From contig OZ005648.1 in assembly GCA_963930645.1 (NCBI GenBank), forward strand, positions 241,123,436 to 241,187,435: a stretch of 64,000 nucleotides of DNA. Direction: 5' to 3'. This stretch comes from Salticus scenicus. Lineage: Eukaryota > Arthropoda > Arachnida > Araneae > Salticidae. The position numbers were made by a program, and so were the translations under genes. Shown here one piece after another: positions 1-10,851 of this stretch; the stretch's first letter is position 1, and each line of letters starts with the position of its first letter. The notes beneath the pieces were generated by a model that ran no database searches, had not been told where the DNA came from, and worked only from the letters and a program-made list of their open reading frames with translations.

Positions 1-945
1 AACCAGCCTGCACCTAAAAAATGGCCTTTTTAAGATAGTTCAGAGCAGGGTTACGCATGGAAACATGTTTTTTGCCCCACCCCCAAGGGGATAAGGTGGA
101 ATTTCACAAAATCCCTTTGTAGTGTGTGTCTTGAGTACGCATAAGAAAACGATATTCTGAGAGAATTTGGAGCAGAGTAATTCTTAAAAGCTTGTTTTTG
201 CCCTCCCCCCCCACCTTTAAAAGGGGCAGGAAAAAATTTCGTATAGGGCGTGTTGTGAACACATAACCAAACTACACACAAAAATTAATCTTTCTGAGAT
301 AATCTGAAGCAAAGTTATGCTTGGAAACGTGTTTATTGTCCTCCCCCACCAAGGGGGGGGGGGAATTTCGCAAAATCCCGTTACAATGGGTGTTGGATAC
401 ATGTAAATAAGCCACACACTAAAATTTTTTACCTTAACTCCAATATATTTTCCCAGACGAATTTAGCGCTAAAAGGGGGGGGGGGGAGCCTCAAATTCGC
501 CCCTTTTAACTTCCCCCGAAATCAAAAATCGCAAAAAACCAAAAATAAGTTTTTGAAAATATCTTCAAGAAGATGTTTGGCGGTTTTTTATATCTTTGTG
601 CTATTATTGTTAGAGATTTACTCGAAAATCTGTATTTTGCTAAATTTGCCTCCGAAAATCGTTTTTACCGTCTCCCCCCTTAAAAATCCAAAATTCCAAA
701 ATCGCAGAAATGATTTTTTTGTATTCCTCTAGTCTCTTTATCTGCAATTTCTTCACCGTGAAGTAATTTGGAGCCGAGTTATGATTATAAAGGTGTTTTT
801 GCCGTCTGCCCCCCAAGGGGGGGACGGGGGATATTTCGCAAAATCCCGTCCTAGTGGGGGGTGAGGGTCTTAAAACCAACCTGCTCACCAAAATTTGTGA
901 CATTACTGTATCTCCCACAGAATCGCCATGGCTGTGTTGCGTCAA
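1..945. repeat. Diverged tandem repeat with C/G tracts
   Basis: Units of about 126-136 bp recur near 51, 177, 313 and 777. Each has a phrase like AGTTATGCTTGGAAACGTGTT, then a C-run/G-run pair (CCCCCC...GGGGGG), then TTTCGCAAAATCCC. The facing C and G runs would pair in single strands. Short open frames here are translations of the repeat and have no recognisable domain. Confidence 0.7.
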
Positions 946-1136
946 TGAATCAGTGAGTTTACTCTTTTAGATATTATATAGATGATTCCTTTGTTCATCT
1001 TAAAGTCAAAAAAAGAAAAAGATACTCTTGCCAATGATTTTGTCTGGGTTAGCGGTTAAAAAATAATTAGTTAATTAATTAACGAAAGCTCATTGCAAGA
1101 CAAGTACTGCACGTAAATATATCTGATAAGTAGAAG

Positions 1137-1598
1137 ATTTATATTTTACTATGTTTTTTATTAACTCGCTTTCTTGTTTGTTTGCTTGTCCAGTACAAAT
1201 CTTGCAATCGATTTTTAACTAATTTCCCTACTATCTAGACATCTGAAACTTTTAGAATAAATCAGAACACGATGACAATGCAATACCTCGATGCCCGATT
1301 TTCGAATTTTTGATTAGTTTTCTTTTAATTAATTGAAATATGAAAATAATAACCTCCTAATAGTTTTAAAATTAACCATTTAAATATTAGCTATAATTTA
1401 ATTGTTGCCAGTAGTTTTTTTAAAAAGTTTACGAGTTCATTTTCTTTCGACATAAAAATAAATACATTTAATTAAACGTGAACAATAAAAAATTATAAAA
1501 AGTTAAATTAGGCATCGCACAAAAATTGACGTTAAAATTATAACCTTAAAATTTTTCTATACATTGATTAAGTGCTAATGTAGTTCATGATGCTAATA
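1137..1598. repeat. Dispersed repeat, partner of 45295-45985
   Basis: The first half (1150-1370: TACAAATCTTGCAATCG, a CTATCTAGACAT phrase, TTTTCTTTTAATTAATT) matches 45340-45520 in the same orientation. The second half (1380-1598) matches 45585-45960 as the reverse complement. The monomer with CTAGCTAGACATTTGAAAC is also the unit of the 147-bp satellite at 19484. The Tc1 element starts directly at its right edge (TA at 1599-1600). Confidence 0.7.
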
Positions 1599-1847
1599 TA
1601 CACTGCTGGACAATTGCTAAGAACGGATCACAAATTGCAATGTAGCATAACATTAAGCGGAAGATGAGGCCTAGTAGGATAAAATATTTTTGCCACACTG
1701 TTCGGACATAAGAATAAAGGACATTTATTGTTCTGGAAAATATAAAAGGTTACGAAATATCGAAAGAAAAAAAATGTACATTTGATTCTGTGCACCGAGA
1801 AATGAAAAAATGCATATGAAAGTCAGCAGGTACCTTGGAGAAAGGTA

Positions 1848-2706
1848 TCAGTACGGGACATGTCCACCGTGCAGTGCTATGCAACATTCCACACGTCGTA
1901 CCATGCTTTGCACAACATTATCCAGCAGCTGTTGAGGCAACTTATCCCACGCCTCTGTCAGTGCACGGATGAGGTTGTTCTTGTTTGTTGGATGATCATA
2001 GCAAGTCGCCTCCCCAAATCATCCCAAACATTTTCAATGGGGTTTAGATCTGGAGAATGAGACGTGTAATACCCTCGCTGTCTAGACAATCCTGAACAGC
2101 GAGTAATCGATGTCATGGTGGTTTGTCGTCCATGAAAACAAATTTATCACCGACAGCACCACGGAAAAGGTGAACATGAGGAAGCAGAACTTCATCAATG
2201 TATCGTTGGCCCTTCATAGTCCCAGTCACAACCACATGCAGAAGCGTGCGGCCATTGATCATGATGCCGGCCCGTACCATGACACTGCATGTCGGATATC
2301 GGTCCCTTTCCTGGATATTGTCTGGACGATAAGTAGTACCACTCTCACGCCAGATCAGTTGGCGTCTACAATCCTATAACAGACTGAACCTACTCTCATC
2401 TGAGAATAGTACACATGCCCAGTCCTGTTCAGTCCAATTGCGATGCTCACGACACCACTGCAAGCGGGCGGTACGGTGCAGTCTGGACAATGGGGCACAC
2501 ACAACAGGTCTGCGGACGTATAGTCCTCCTTCTCTCAAACGTCTGGCTACAGTTTTTCGGGAGATCGGCTGTCCTGTGGCAGCAAGAAACGGATCTTTCA
2601 GTGTCACCTGCTGAGCTGTATTGCGCCGGTTCCCTTTTCCCGACAGGACAATGTACCTGTGTCCTGCAGGCGTCGTACATCTCACACGACCTCCCCCGTG
2701 ACACAA
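1848..2706 (-). pseudogene. Tc1 transposase, middle and C-terminal part (broken)
   Basis: Minus-strand relic of a Tc1-family DDE transposase, the nuclear enzyme that cuts and pastes Tc1 at TA. From 2706 downward it shows a basic linker (HGGGRVRC), a second helix-turn-helix (QPISRKTVARRLREGGLY), the first catalytic Asp in VLFSDESRF near 2385, and then, in other frames, SPDLNPIENVWDDLGRRLA (catalytic Glu region near 2040-2080). The C-terminus (HGGHVP) stops at 1848. Frameshifts lie between 2374 and 2080. The N-terminal DNA-binding part is at 11260-11406, displaced by the BEL and Mutator-like insertions. Confidence 0.85.
2694..2702 (+). repeat. 9-bp target-site duplication, left copy
   Basis: CCCCGTGAC, repeated exactly at 4836-4844 on the other side of the 2703-4835 element. 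It interrupts the Tc1 transposase in its HGGGRVR linker. Confidence 0.85.
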
Positions 2707-3019
2707 GACCTTAGTTCGCGCCCCTCACAAGTGCTCCAGCTCCAAGCTCCGACGGCTCCAACTTGCTCCTTCTAATGCGCATGCGCGCAGACTTACCCGG
2801 CTGTGAGATAGCATGTATTTGCAATCTGCATTCTGAATTCTTCATATCATTTGCGCTATCCGCAGCGATTAATTTAAACATTTCTATAAGCTAAAACCTT
2901 TTTTTATTTTTCCTTCTTTCTTTTATTTCTTTTATTTGAAAGTTTTTATTCAAAGTTCATTTTTATAAAGTTAACTTTCATTAATTAACAGAAGGGAAAG
3001 GGGTTAAGAAATGATTTAA

Positions 3020-3060
<41 letters not shown>

Positions 3061-3646
3061 GAAAATATTTATAGGAAAATGTTTGCAGAAATTTTTATTC
3101 AATAATCTTATAAAAAACATATTTTTATTTTTTATAATTTTTTTCCCCAGATCTGTTTAACATTTTTTAAGATATATTTTTAAAATAACAGAAATTGATA
3201 AGACATGAAGATGATCTTGAGCTTATAACTTAAAATCAGGTTTATTAACATTTGTGTTTTTCTTTATATTATTTTTGCACATGACATATTTAATATGTAG
3301 TTTTAAAATTGATAGAAAAATATTAATGAAATAAATCTAAATTACACATGTACATTTTTTTTTTTTTTTTTTTTTTTACTTTTATTAATATTGTTTGTTA
3401 TTGTTACCAGTTTATTTTTACATAAAAAAAATAGTTAATTTTAAAATTATGCTACATTAATTTTGTAAATTTTAAAGAAAAATAAATTTAAATATTCAGC
3501 TATGCATAAATGCATTTTCCTTAGACACAGAAAAATTTAGTATTACCATAATTTTTATATACTGGTATTTAATTTTACGAAGAATTAATTCACATACTCA
3601 CACCAATATTTATCAAAATTTTATTAGATTTGGAAAGTACTTAAGG

Positions 3647-3851
3647 TTGTGGGGATTAAGGCCGATTGACTACTCTGGGGTTTTAGGCCTATGAATGGAA
3701 TGCCCTCCGTGGGGGTCTTTCTAAATGGTTCTAACCTATACAAGTTTTAGAGAAATCTCTGAACGACTAGGACGATGAGCGCGACCTGGGATCTAACCCG
3801 GCACCTCACGTTTACCAGCTTCGAGCGCAGAACCACTCGGCCGCTGTAGGC
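3647..3851 (-). mobile_element. tRNA-derived SINE
   Basis: Read on the minus strand from 3851, the element opens with GCGGCCGAGTGGTT (A-box-like) and GGTTAGATCCC (B-box-like, one change from GGTTCGANTCC) about 50 bases later, then a non-tRNA body. It is flanked by a 17-bp duplication (3630-3646 TTGGAAAGTACTTAAGG; 3852-3868 with two differences), as expected of target-primed SINE insertion. Degraded relatives with the same GAGTCTTTCTA...TTTTAGAGAAA core lie at 55340-55520, 55885-56050 and 56240-56400. Confidence 0.75.
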
Positions 3852-4458
3852 TTGGAGAGTACTTTAGGAAATACTTCACATTATTTAACAGATAACCTAA
3901 CACAATGTTATTCTGTGGAGAAATTAGTCTTGTGAGCTACTCATTGACAAATGTATTTCTTTACGTTTAAAAAATTCACAATTACAAAATACATAACCGT
4001 TCAAATGTTCTTATTTTTACAAAAGTTGATTTTTTAATAATTAATTTAGATGCTATGAAGTGCAAAAAAGGCTTTTAATTTATTTTTCGCATTTTACAGC
4101 TTACACAATCTCTAATATACATATATATATATATATATATATATTTTATTTATAAACATTTTATCAGTTGTGAATTTTCTAAATGTGAAAATGGAATTAA
4201 AAAATGTTACGATTTGTAAATATTAACTCTTTTTATGTAATTTCATTCATAGAGCTTTAGTCAGGTTATAAAACGTTAATTTTCTGCATTTTTCTAGCTT
4301 GTTTTCACATTACAAGAGCTTATTTTTCTGTAAAAACCCGTTTAAAAGCTTCACCAGGGCAGGTAATGTCCTTTGTGCTAAATTCGGTAACTTTATCAAT
4401 CCTTGGTGACCGTCGCTAGAAAAATCCCTTATTATCGATATACCGAATTACCTACGCT

Positions 4459-4597
4459 CAGGGATGGAACACGGGCGCAGAATTCATACCACTATCAATG
4501 TAAGAAAATTTTCTACCTCTTAAATCGACGATATTATAGGTAGAGAAATTTCTTAAACACATTCCGGTGTGAATTCTGCGCCCGTGTTCCATCCCTG
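4459..4597. mobile_element. 139-bp palindromic MITE
   Basis: The first 28 bases (CAGGGATGGAACACGGGC onward) are the exact reverse complement of the last 28. TACGCT flanks both sides (4453-4458 and 4598-4603), a 6-bp duplication. CAGGG ends recall hAT, but an 8-bp duplication does not line up, so the superfamily is open. It sits inside the Mutator-like element. Confidence 0.75.
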
Positions 4598-4835
4598 TAC
4601 GCTCTATCTCAATTAGTACAAAAGTTACTAGAAAATTCTCATGTTGTACAGGTATATGAGGAAATTGCATCGAGGCCATAGTCAATTTTTCTCCAAGCAG
4701 TTTACTGGGATTGGAAAGAACTCCCTGACTGGGTGGGAGCGCGAAGTCTGCGCGCATGCGCATTAGAAGAAGCAAGTAGGAGCCGTCGGAGCTCGGAGCT
4801 GGAGCAATTGTGAGGGGCGCGAACTAAGGTCTTGT

Positions 4836-4844
4836 CCCCGTGAC
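4836..4844 (+). repeat. 9-bp target-site duplication, right copy
   Basis: CCCCGTGAC, identical to 2694-2702. It marks the outer edge of the Mutator-like element. The Tc1 sequence resumes here for 15 bases before the BEL target duplication (4855-4859). Confidence 0.85.
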
Positions 4845-4859
4845 GCTTGCTACACATTC

Positions 4860-5237
4860 TGTCGCTAAAATTCTTAACGACTTTATAAAAATCATCATTC
4901 AAACACATGTCGCTACTTTGGCGACTCATTTCAGATATATCTTTTCATAAATAGTTATTAATAAACATTTTCAGAATATTAAATTTAAATAAGGTAAATA
5001 TCTTACCTTATCGGTCCAGATTCGTGGGGACTGCCGGCCACTGTAGGTTCCTTTCTATTCATTGGAGTCGATTGAAGTCTTAAAACGAAATTAATAGGAT
5101 ATCATTTTGAGACATACATTTATTACATACTACAAAGACGAACACGAAGAACACACTGAGTGGAAAAGAAGAAAACAAAACATTAATATCGGCGCGCAGC
5201 GCCATCTACAGGTTTTAGATTAGACCAATAAATAACA
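4860..5237 (-). repeat. BEL 3' LTR
   Basis: On the minus strand it starts TGTTATTTATTGG and ends TAGCGACA. It would supply the polyadenylation signal of the element's transcript. The TG...CA ends were chosen because they give the 5-bp CATTC duplication; the shared bases CATT beyond 5237 leave a few bases of ambiguity. Confidence 0.93.
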
Positions 5238-5256
5238 CATTGGCCCCCGGATGAAC
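5238..5256 (-). other. BEL polypurine-tract region
   Basis: Directly inside the 3' LTR the minus strand reads TCCGGGGGCCAATG. The G-rich run is the candidate plus-strand primer. It is less purely purine than many, so the exact primer is uncertain. Confidence 0.5.
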
Positions 5257-5375
5257 ATTAACTTTATGTTCATTTTCCCATTCTAATTATATCTAATATT
5301 TCCATAACTAATATTTTTCTAATTGTAAGTCCACACAAATGTCATAGTTTATAAATGAAAGTTTTTAAAGTTTAT

Positions 5376-8300
5376 TTAGTCCTTTTCAAAAATTTCAACT
5401 GGATAAATTAACTGGAAAGGACGTCTCAATGTACCTGTAGAGGTTTTTATCTCACAAGATCGAACCTTTCCATCTCTACCGGGAAACACTTGTGTTATTA
5501 CTCCCAATTTCCACAAGTGCCGTGGCAATTTGGAATCGTGGATTAAAACAACATCATTTGGAGTATATTCACGAATACTGGAGTGTCGACTTGTCATGGC
5601 GTTTTTGAGCTGAAGAAGGTATTCCTTCTTCCATCTTGACCAGAACTGGTCCAATATTCTTTCCTTTTGATTAAAACGTTTCACGTATGCTGCTGAAGTT
5701 CCAGGAAGCACATGTGGTTTCATATGCACGATAGGTAGGGTAGTAAGTCGCTGACCTACCAAGAAGTGTGCTGGCGTAATTGGAGAAGGTTCTCCTGAGT
5801 CTGCATAGACGTATGTAATGGGTCGCGAATTAATTGACCCTTCAATTTCACATATAACTGTATGTAGTTGTGTGTGTGTTAAAGTGGTTTTCCCAACCAC
5901 CTTTCTTAAGGCAGATTTTACAGATCGCACAAGTCGTTCATAGAAGCCTCCCCACCATGGCGACATTTCCATGATATATTTCCATTTTATTTTATTACTA
6001 CTATAGTAATCTTTAACGTCGGGGTGGGTAATTATTTTCCAAATGTGCCTTAACTCAATATCAGCTCGATGAAAGGTTCGAGCGTTGTCGGAATATACTG
6101 TATGACAAAGACCACGCCTTGCTACTATTCTTCTGAAGGCCAATAAGAATGTTTCTGTAGATAGGTTCTCTACCAATTCTAGGTGCACTGCTCTTGTAAC
6201 TGCGCATGTGCACAATAAAATATAATATTTGCTATCATTATTTCGGATGTATAAAGGGCCTGCAAAATCAAGGCCTATCACTGCAAAGGGCTTTTGTTCA
6301 TTGATACGATCTGCAGGTAACGGAGCTGATATCTGGGCTCCAGATCTAGAATTAAATTTTATGCAAATTCTGCATCTTCTTAATACGCTTTTTACTGCCT
6401 GTCTGCCCTTGATTACCCAAAATTCCTCCCGTAATTGTACTAATGTATCATTAATGCCAAAATGAAAAACTTTTTCATGCGCATTTTTTATTAACAAATC
6501 AATTAATTTACCCTTTGAAGGCAACAGGATCGGGTGTTTTTCGTTAAAAGAATAATTTGATTTCTGAAGCCTTCCTCCGATGCGCATTATTCCTTCGGAA
6601 TCCAAAAATGGTGAGAACTCAATTAAATTTGAATTTTTAGAAATAGGTTCCCCATTTACCAAACAGTTTAATTCATTCGGAAAACTAATTTTCTGTGTAT
6701 ATTTAACCCACATTGTTTGCGCACTACCAATTTCTTCAGCCGATAATGGACCGCTAACTTTCTCGTTTTTAGGATTCGTGTTGTTAAGAAATCTCTTTAT
6801 CCATGCCGTAATTCTGAGGACTCTTAAAATGTTACTATATTTTTCTAGATCCAATATTGGTTCAACTGTTTCTATACAGATTTTAAACTGAATTATTTTT
6901 TCAGGTGTTTTCCTTTTTTCTTCGGTAATATATTGCGTGTCTACCTTTTCCCCAATATCATTACCTTTACCATTTAGCTCAGATAACCATTTTGGACCTT
7001 TAAACCAAAAATCATTATTAACTAACGCATTTGCGCTAATACCACGAGTAACTAAATCTGCGGGATTATCCTTTGTGTTACAATATGACCAATTTTCGGG
7101 TATTGACAATTCCTGAATTTCAACTACTCTATTTTTAACAAAGGGTTTCCATTGTTTCGCCGATCCCTTCACCCAGTGTAAAACAATAGTAGAATCTGTC
7201 CAATAAAATTTCTCGATGTTAATTTCCTTAAATATATCACAAATATATTTCGCTACTCTAGCTGCTATCACCGCTCCCAATAACTCCAATCTTGGTAGTG
7301 TTAGTTTCTTTAGCGGCGCAACTCTAGCCTTTGACATAATCATACTTACATAACATTTTTTATCATTACTGATACCCCTAAAATATGCAACACAACCATA
7401 TGCAAGTGGTGAAGCATCTGAAAAAATGTGTAGTTCTACACGCGAATTTTTCAAATCAACATACGTGAAATAGCATCTATCTATTCGAATTTCTAATAAA
7501 TCCTTAATTTCGTTACACCACTTTATCCAAATTCCCTTAAGATCATCCGGCAATTCGTGATCCCAATCCATACCTCTTTCCCACATTCTTTGAAGAAAAC
7601 ACTTTATCCTAATTAAAAAGGGAGATATAATCCCAATAGGATCAAAAAATTTTGCAGCTGTATGTAATACATATCTCTTCGTACATACCGATATATCCAA
7701 ATTTTCAACTATAGATTTCAAAGCTAATCCTAATTTATCACTATCTTTATCCCACACCAATCCAAGAATATTTATTACACTTTCATTATTTACCTCCGAA
7801 AAACAATCATTTTTATCCCACATGTTCTTTAATTTTTGTGAATTCGTACTAAACTTTCTTAATTTCATTCCAGCCTTTGCTAAAATATTTACCGCAGTAG
7901 AAGTTAATTCATAAGCACCGTTTACGGTATCTGAGCCATAAAGCAAATCGTCCACAAACAGAGCTGAATTTAACATTTCATAACTATCCGGATAAATTTC
8001 CTTATATTCCTTAATGTGTTTCTTAATTGTTGCCGTTAAAAAGAAAGGAGAAGTTGTACAACCAAATGTAGCTCTGGTCATTCGCATTATTTTATAATTC
8101 TGAGTGTCCTCGTCAAACCATAAAAACTTTAGAAAATTTCTATCGGGTTCCGCGATTTCTATCATTAAAAACGCCTTTTCAATATCTGCGCAAAACGCAA
8201 TCTTAAACATTCGAAATCTATTAATTACATCCAAAATTGGTGGTGTAAGACATGGCCCTTTTACGAGACAATCATTTAAAGATTTACACCCCGATACTCT

Positions 8301-10784
8301 ACTGGAACAATTAAAAACAATTCGTACCTTTGATGTTTGTTTTTCCCGTCTTACAATTTCTCGATGTGGAGCGAAATACTCTTTTTTTGAGCGACCGCAT
8401 TCTTCAACGATACCTAGTTGTTTTTGTTCTGTGATTATCTGCCTATATTGCTCGAAAATCCATTTATCCGCTTTTAATCTTTTTCTCAAATAATTGAATT
8501 GGCGTTTAGCGTTTTCAAAATTATTCTCAAATTTGTCAATACCATGATCATTCCATAATAAATGAGTAACATAATGACCCTGTTTATATTCTAACTGTTT
8601 ATCAAATTTATTTATTATTTCCTGATCGGAAGCAGAAATCAATTTATCATCATTTATTCCCAAAAAATCCAAAGACCATAACCTTTGCAAATCATTACCC
8701 GTAGAATCGGATGATTCATTTTTTTTCATGCATGGATGGTTTTCATGTAAACAAAAAGAGTTACCACATTCGATCTTTAACACGGTGGCGCCAGTAATTA
8801 AGTTGTCTGGATTGCTTCCTGAATTATTGTTGCCTGACAATGTCCATCCGAATAATGTATTTACAGCAAACAACGAACGATTAATTTTCTTTTTATTTTT
8901 TTGCAGTTTCCAAAATAAACCTGCGCCGATTAATATCTCTGGAGCCTTCGAATGGAATTGCGCAAATTTATTTTCTTCCCCCTCTCTCGAAACCAAAAGT
9001 TTTCGAAATGATGCGTCATCCAGAATCTGTAACTTCGTAAAAGAGATTTGATTTACGACCAATGCCTCTACATAACATTTCTGTTTGTGGTTTTTAAAAT
9101 GAGACAATTCGAAATTTACGACTGAATATTCGTTCGATTGGGGCTGTTCACACGAAAACGGAAATATTAAGAGAGTTTCTTTTCTAATCTCCGGCAATTT
9201 TAATTCACGCGCGAGTGCTATGTTTATGAAGTTTCTTTGAGATGCATTATCGAATAATACGGCACACTTTAGAGAGTTTAAATTAGAACTATTTGTTATT
9301 CTTGCGAAGCAAGTTTGTAAATATATTTCATTATTCTCAAGCGGATTTTGTACAGGACACTTATAGGACAATACAGAATTATCATTTTCGCAAACACTGT
9401 TCTCAGAATTATTTGTTTGGGTATGTTCGATGTGATTTTTATCTTTCATATGAGCCGTTGGAGTTTCCGATTTTTGCTTATAGCAAATTAATGTATTGTG
9501 TTTTCCTGAACATGTGTCACATTTGAGACCCGATAAACAGAATTTTGCTGTATGTTTACCTCTTTTGAAACATAAATAACAGATTCCCTGTTTGCGTAAA
9601 GACAATTTTTTGTCTTCTAAATTTAATTTACACATTTTACTATCGTGATCATTTATTGCATCAACACAAAATATACATTTACTAACAGTTAATTTAAAGG
9701 TTGATGCCTTTTGCATTGTGTTAGAATTTTTATATCCCGAACCAGATTTCCGGTAGGAAGCATTATTATTATTTTCCGATGATTTTGAATCAAATCTGGA
9801 ATTTGAGTTTTTATACCCGCTATCGTAAGTTTCTACTTCGCGTTTTAAAAATAAAAAGTTTTTTTCCCTAGTCTGAACTTCTAATTTCAAATGTTTTAAC
9901 AAATCTTGTACATCCCATTCCTCGGATTCTGTTTTCATTTTATTATAGTCTATCATAATACTGGTGGGTATTAATTTTGTAACAATTGGAAATAACAAAT
10001 TTCCGTAAGATTTTAAATCCACACCTAAATTTTCGAGAGATTTAATATTAACATCAAGGGCGTCGTGCAGTAAGCGTAATTCTTTAATTTGATTTGGAGA
10101 TTTAACAGGGTTCAAATTTAATAACGCGTCAATTTTATATCTTATTATAATATCTTTTTTTCCGAATCTAGATTTTAATAAATCAATTGCAGTATTGTAA
10201 TTTTGATCTGAGAGTGCTAAACCCTGAATAGCTGTTAAAGCTTGGGCTTTCAAAAAGCTGCGTAAATACACAAATTTCTGCACATTAGAAATGTTGTTGT
10301 TGTTATGTATTGTGATTTCATACTGGCTCCAAAATTCAATCCAGTTTTCTGGAGAACCGTCATAAACAGGAATTGATAACTTGGGTAATCTCACAGAACT
10401 AGCATTAATTCTTTCTAAATGCAGATTGGGTGTTTGCTCGTTTCTTGGCTGCGATAAGATCGGAGTAACATTTAAATTTTTAATTTTCTCTATCTTATTT
10501 ATAATTTGAGCCTTTACATCAATAATTGAATCTCTATACTCTTGTCTCGATTCTATTTCAGTTTGTAGCTCGTTGAGATCCGTGATTTTGGCCTCAATTT
10601 GATCTTCAACTTCTATAATTTCGTTATTCTTTACTTGCAGTTTTTCTAACTGTGATTCTAATTCGAAAACATTTAACCCTTCGTCGGGTTCATTTAATTT
10701 TATATTTATCGTATTAATCAATTTCGTACACAATCCCTTTAGGGTGGAACGCTTTCGTTTTAACTTTTCTACTTCGGTTGCCAT
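5376..10784 (-). CDS. BEL/Pao Gag-Pol polyprotein (1802 aa)
   Basis: One frame encodes the whole replication machinery. Residues about 1-120 are coiled coil. About 130-330 is a DUF1759-type Gag (LPKLSIPVYDGSPENWIEFW). About 365-440 has Cys/His knuckles (CYLCFKRGKHTAKFC). A DUF1758-type aspartic protease lies near 508, where the active site reads FDNAS instead of the usual D-[ST]-G. Reverse transcriptase follows at about 790-960 (catalytic FVDD near 944), then an RNase H/A17 region (FDPIGIISPFL; LPRLELLGA near 1165; NPADLVTRG). Integrase comes last, with an H-H-C-C finger near 1430-1480 and D-D-E residues in GLDFAGP (1505), YSDNA (1563) and GGFYERLVR (1615), then a DUF5641-like tail. The start ATG is 68 bases inside the PBS and is the first in frame. 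No frameshift or stop is present. The protease D-N-A is worth checking, as it may lower activity. Confidence 0.97.
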   Translation of the reverse strand: MATEVEKLKRKRSTLKGLCTKLINTINIKLNEPDEGLNVFELESQLEKLQVKNNEIIEVEDQIEAKITDLNELQTEIESRQEYRDSIIDVKAQIINKIEKIKNLNVTPILSQPRNEQTPNLHLERINASSVRLPKLSIPVYDGSPENWIEFWSQYEITIHNNNNISNVQKFVYLRSFLKAQALTAIQGLALSDQNYNTAIDLLKSRFGKKDIIIRYKIDALLNLNPVKSPNQIKELRLLHDALDVNIKSLENLGVDLKSYGNLLFPIVTKLIPTSIMIDYNKMKTESEEWDVQDLLKHLKLEVQTREKNFLFLKREVETYDSGYKNSNSRFDSKSSENNNNASYRKSGSGYKNSNTMQKASTFKLTVSKCIFCVDAINDHDSKMCKLNLEDKKLSLRKQGICYLCFKRGKHTAKFCLSGLKCDTCSGKHNTLICYKQKSETPTAHMKDKNHIEHTQTNNSENSVCENDNSVLSYKCPVQNPLENNEIYLQTCFARITNSSNLNSLKCAVLFDNASQRNFINIALARELKLPEIRKETLLIFPFSCEQPQSNEYSVVNFELSHFKNHKQKCYVEALVVNQISFTKLQILDDASFRKLLVSREGEENKFAQFHSKAPEILIGAGLFWKLQKNKKKINRSLFAVNTLFGWTLSGNNNSGSNPDNLITGATVLKIECGNSFCLHENHPCMKKNESSDSTGNDLQRLWSLDFLGINDDKLISASDQEIINKFDKQLEYKQGHYVTHLLWNDHGIDKFENNFENAKRQFNYLRKRLKADKWIFEQYRQIITEQKQLGIVEECGRSKKEYFAPHREIVRREKQTSKVRIVFNCSSRVSGCKSLNDCLVKGPCLTPPILDVINRFRMFKIAFCADIEKAFLMIEIAEPDRNFLKFLWFDEDTQNYKIMRMTRATFGCTTSPFFLTATIKKHIKEYKEIYPDSYEMLNSALFVDDLLYGSDTVNGAYELTSTAVNILAKAGMKLRKFSTNSQKLKNMWDKNDCFSEVNNESVINILGLVWDKDSDKLGLALKSIVENLDISVCTKRYVLHTAAKFFDPIGIISPFLIRIKCFLQRMWERGMDWDHELPDDLKGIWIKWCNEIKDLLEIRIDRCYFTYVDLKNSRVELHIFSDASPLAYGCVAYFRGISNDKKCYVSMIMSKARVAPLKKLTLPRLELLGAVIAARVAKYICDIFKEINIEKFYWTDSTIVLHWVKGSAKQWKPFVKNRVVEIQELSIPENWSYCNTKDNPADLVTRGISANALVNNDFWFKGPKWLSELNGKGNDIGEKVDTQYITEEKRKTPEKIIQFKICIETVEPILDLEKYSNILRVLRITAWIKRFLNNTNPKNEKVSGPLSAEEIGSAQTMWVKYTQKISFPNELNCLVNGEPISKNSNLIEFSPFLDSEGIMRIGGRLQKSNYSFNEKHPILLPSKGKLIDLLIKNAHEKVFHFGINDTLVQLREEFWVIKGRQAVKSVLRRCRICIKFNSRSGAQISAPLPADRINEQKPFAVIGLDFAGPLYIRNNDSKYYILLCTCAVTRAVHLELVENLSTETFLLAFRRIVARRGLCHTVYSDNARTFHRADIELRHIWKIITHPDVKDYYSSNKIKWKYIMEMSPWWGGFYERLVRSVKSALRKVVGKTTLTHTQLHTVICEIEGSINSRPITYVYADSGEPSPITPAHFLVGQRLTTLPIVHMKPHVLPGTSAAYVKRFNQKERILDQFWSRWKKEYLLQLKNAMTSRHSSIREYTPNDVVLIHDSKLPRHLWKLGVITQVFPGRDGKVRSCEIKTSTGTLRRPFQLIYPVEIFEKD

Positions 10785-10851
10785 ATTGTTAATTTATAAA
10801 TTTGAACTATAGTATAAGTAACAACTTTAAATCATATTTAAGGGCCTGGCA

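Larger units (their letters stand above)
2703..4835. mobile_element. Mutator-like non-autonomous TIR element
   Basis: Inverted terminal repeats of 92 bp (2703-2794 and 4744-4835) begin ACAAGACCTTAGTTCGC and differ at only 4-5 positions. They are flanked by a perfect 9-bp duplication. Long TIRs plus 9 bp fit the Mutator/MULE superfamily; Merlin (8-9 bp, short TIRs) fits less well. The 2133-bp body has no transposase. It is AT-rich with (TA)n at 3018-3058 and 4118-4144 and a poly-T run at 3354, and it carries a SINE (3647-3851) and a palindromic MITE (4459-4597). Superfamily assignment is inference from structure alone. Confidence 0.75.

Noticed and set aside
2415..2714. 99-codon plus-strand frame overlapping the Tc1 relic
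   Set aside because: Antisense shadow of the transposase frame; no domain.
3775..3850. Functional tRNA gene on the minus strand
   Set aside because: A- and B-box-like motifs are present, but the cloverleaf is degenerate and the body continues as a SINE with flanking duplications.
4458..4775. 105-codon minus-strand frame
   Set aside because: Spans a palindromic MITE and the TIR of the Mutator-like element.
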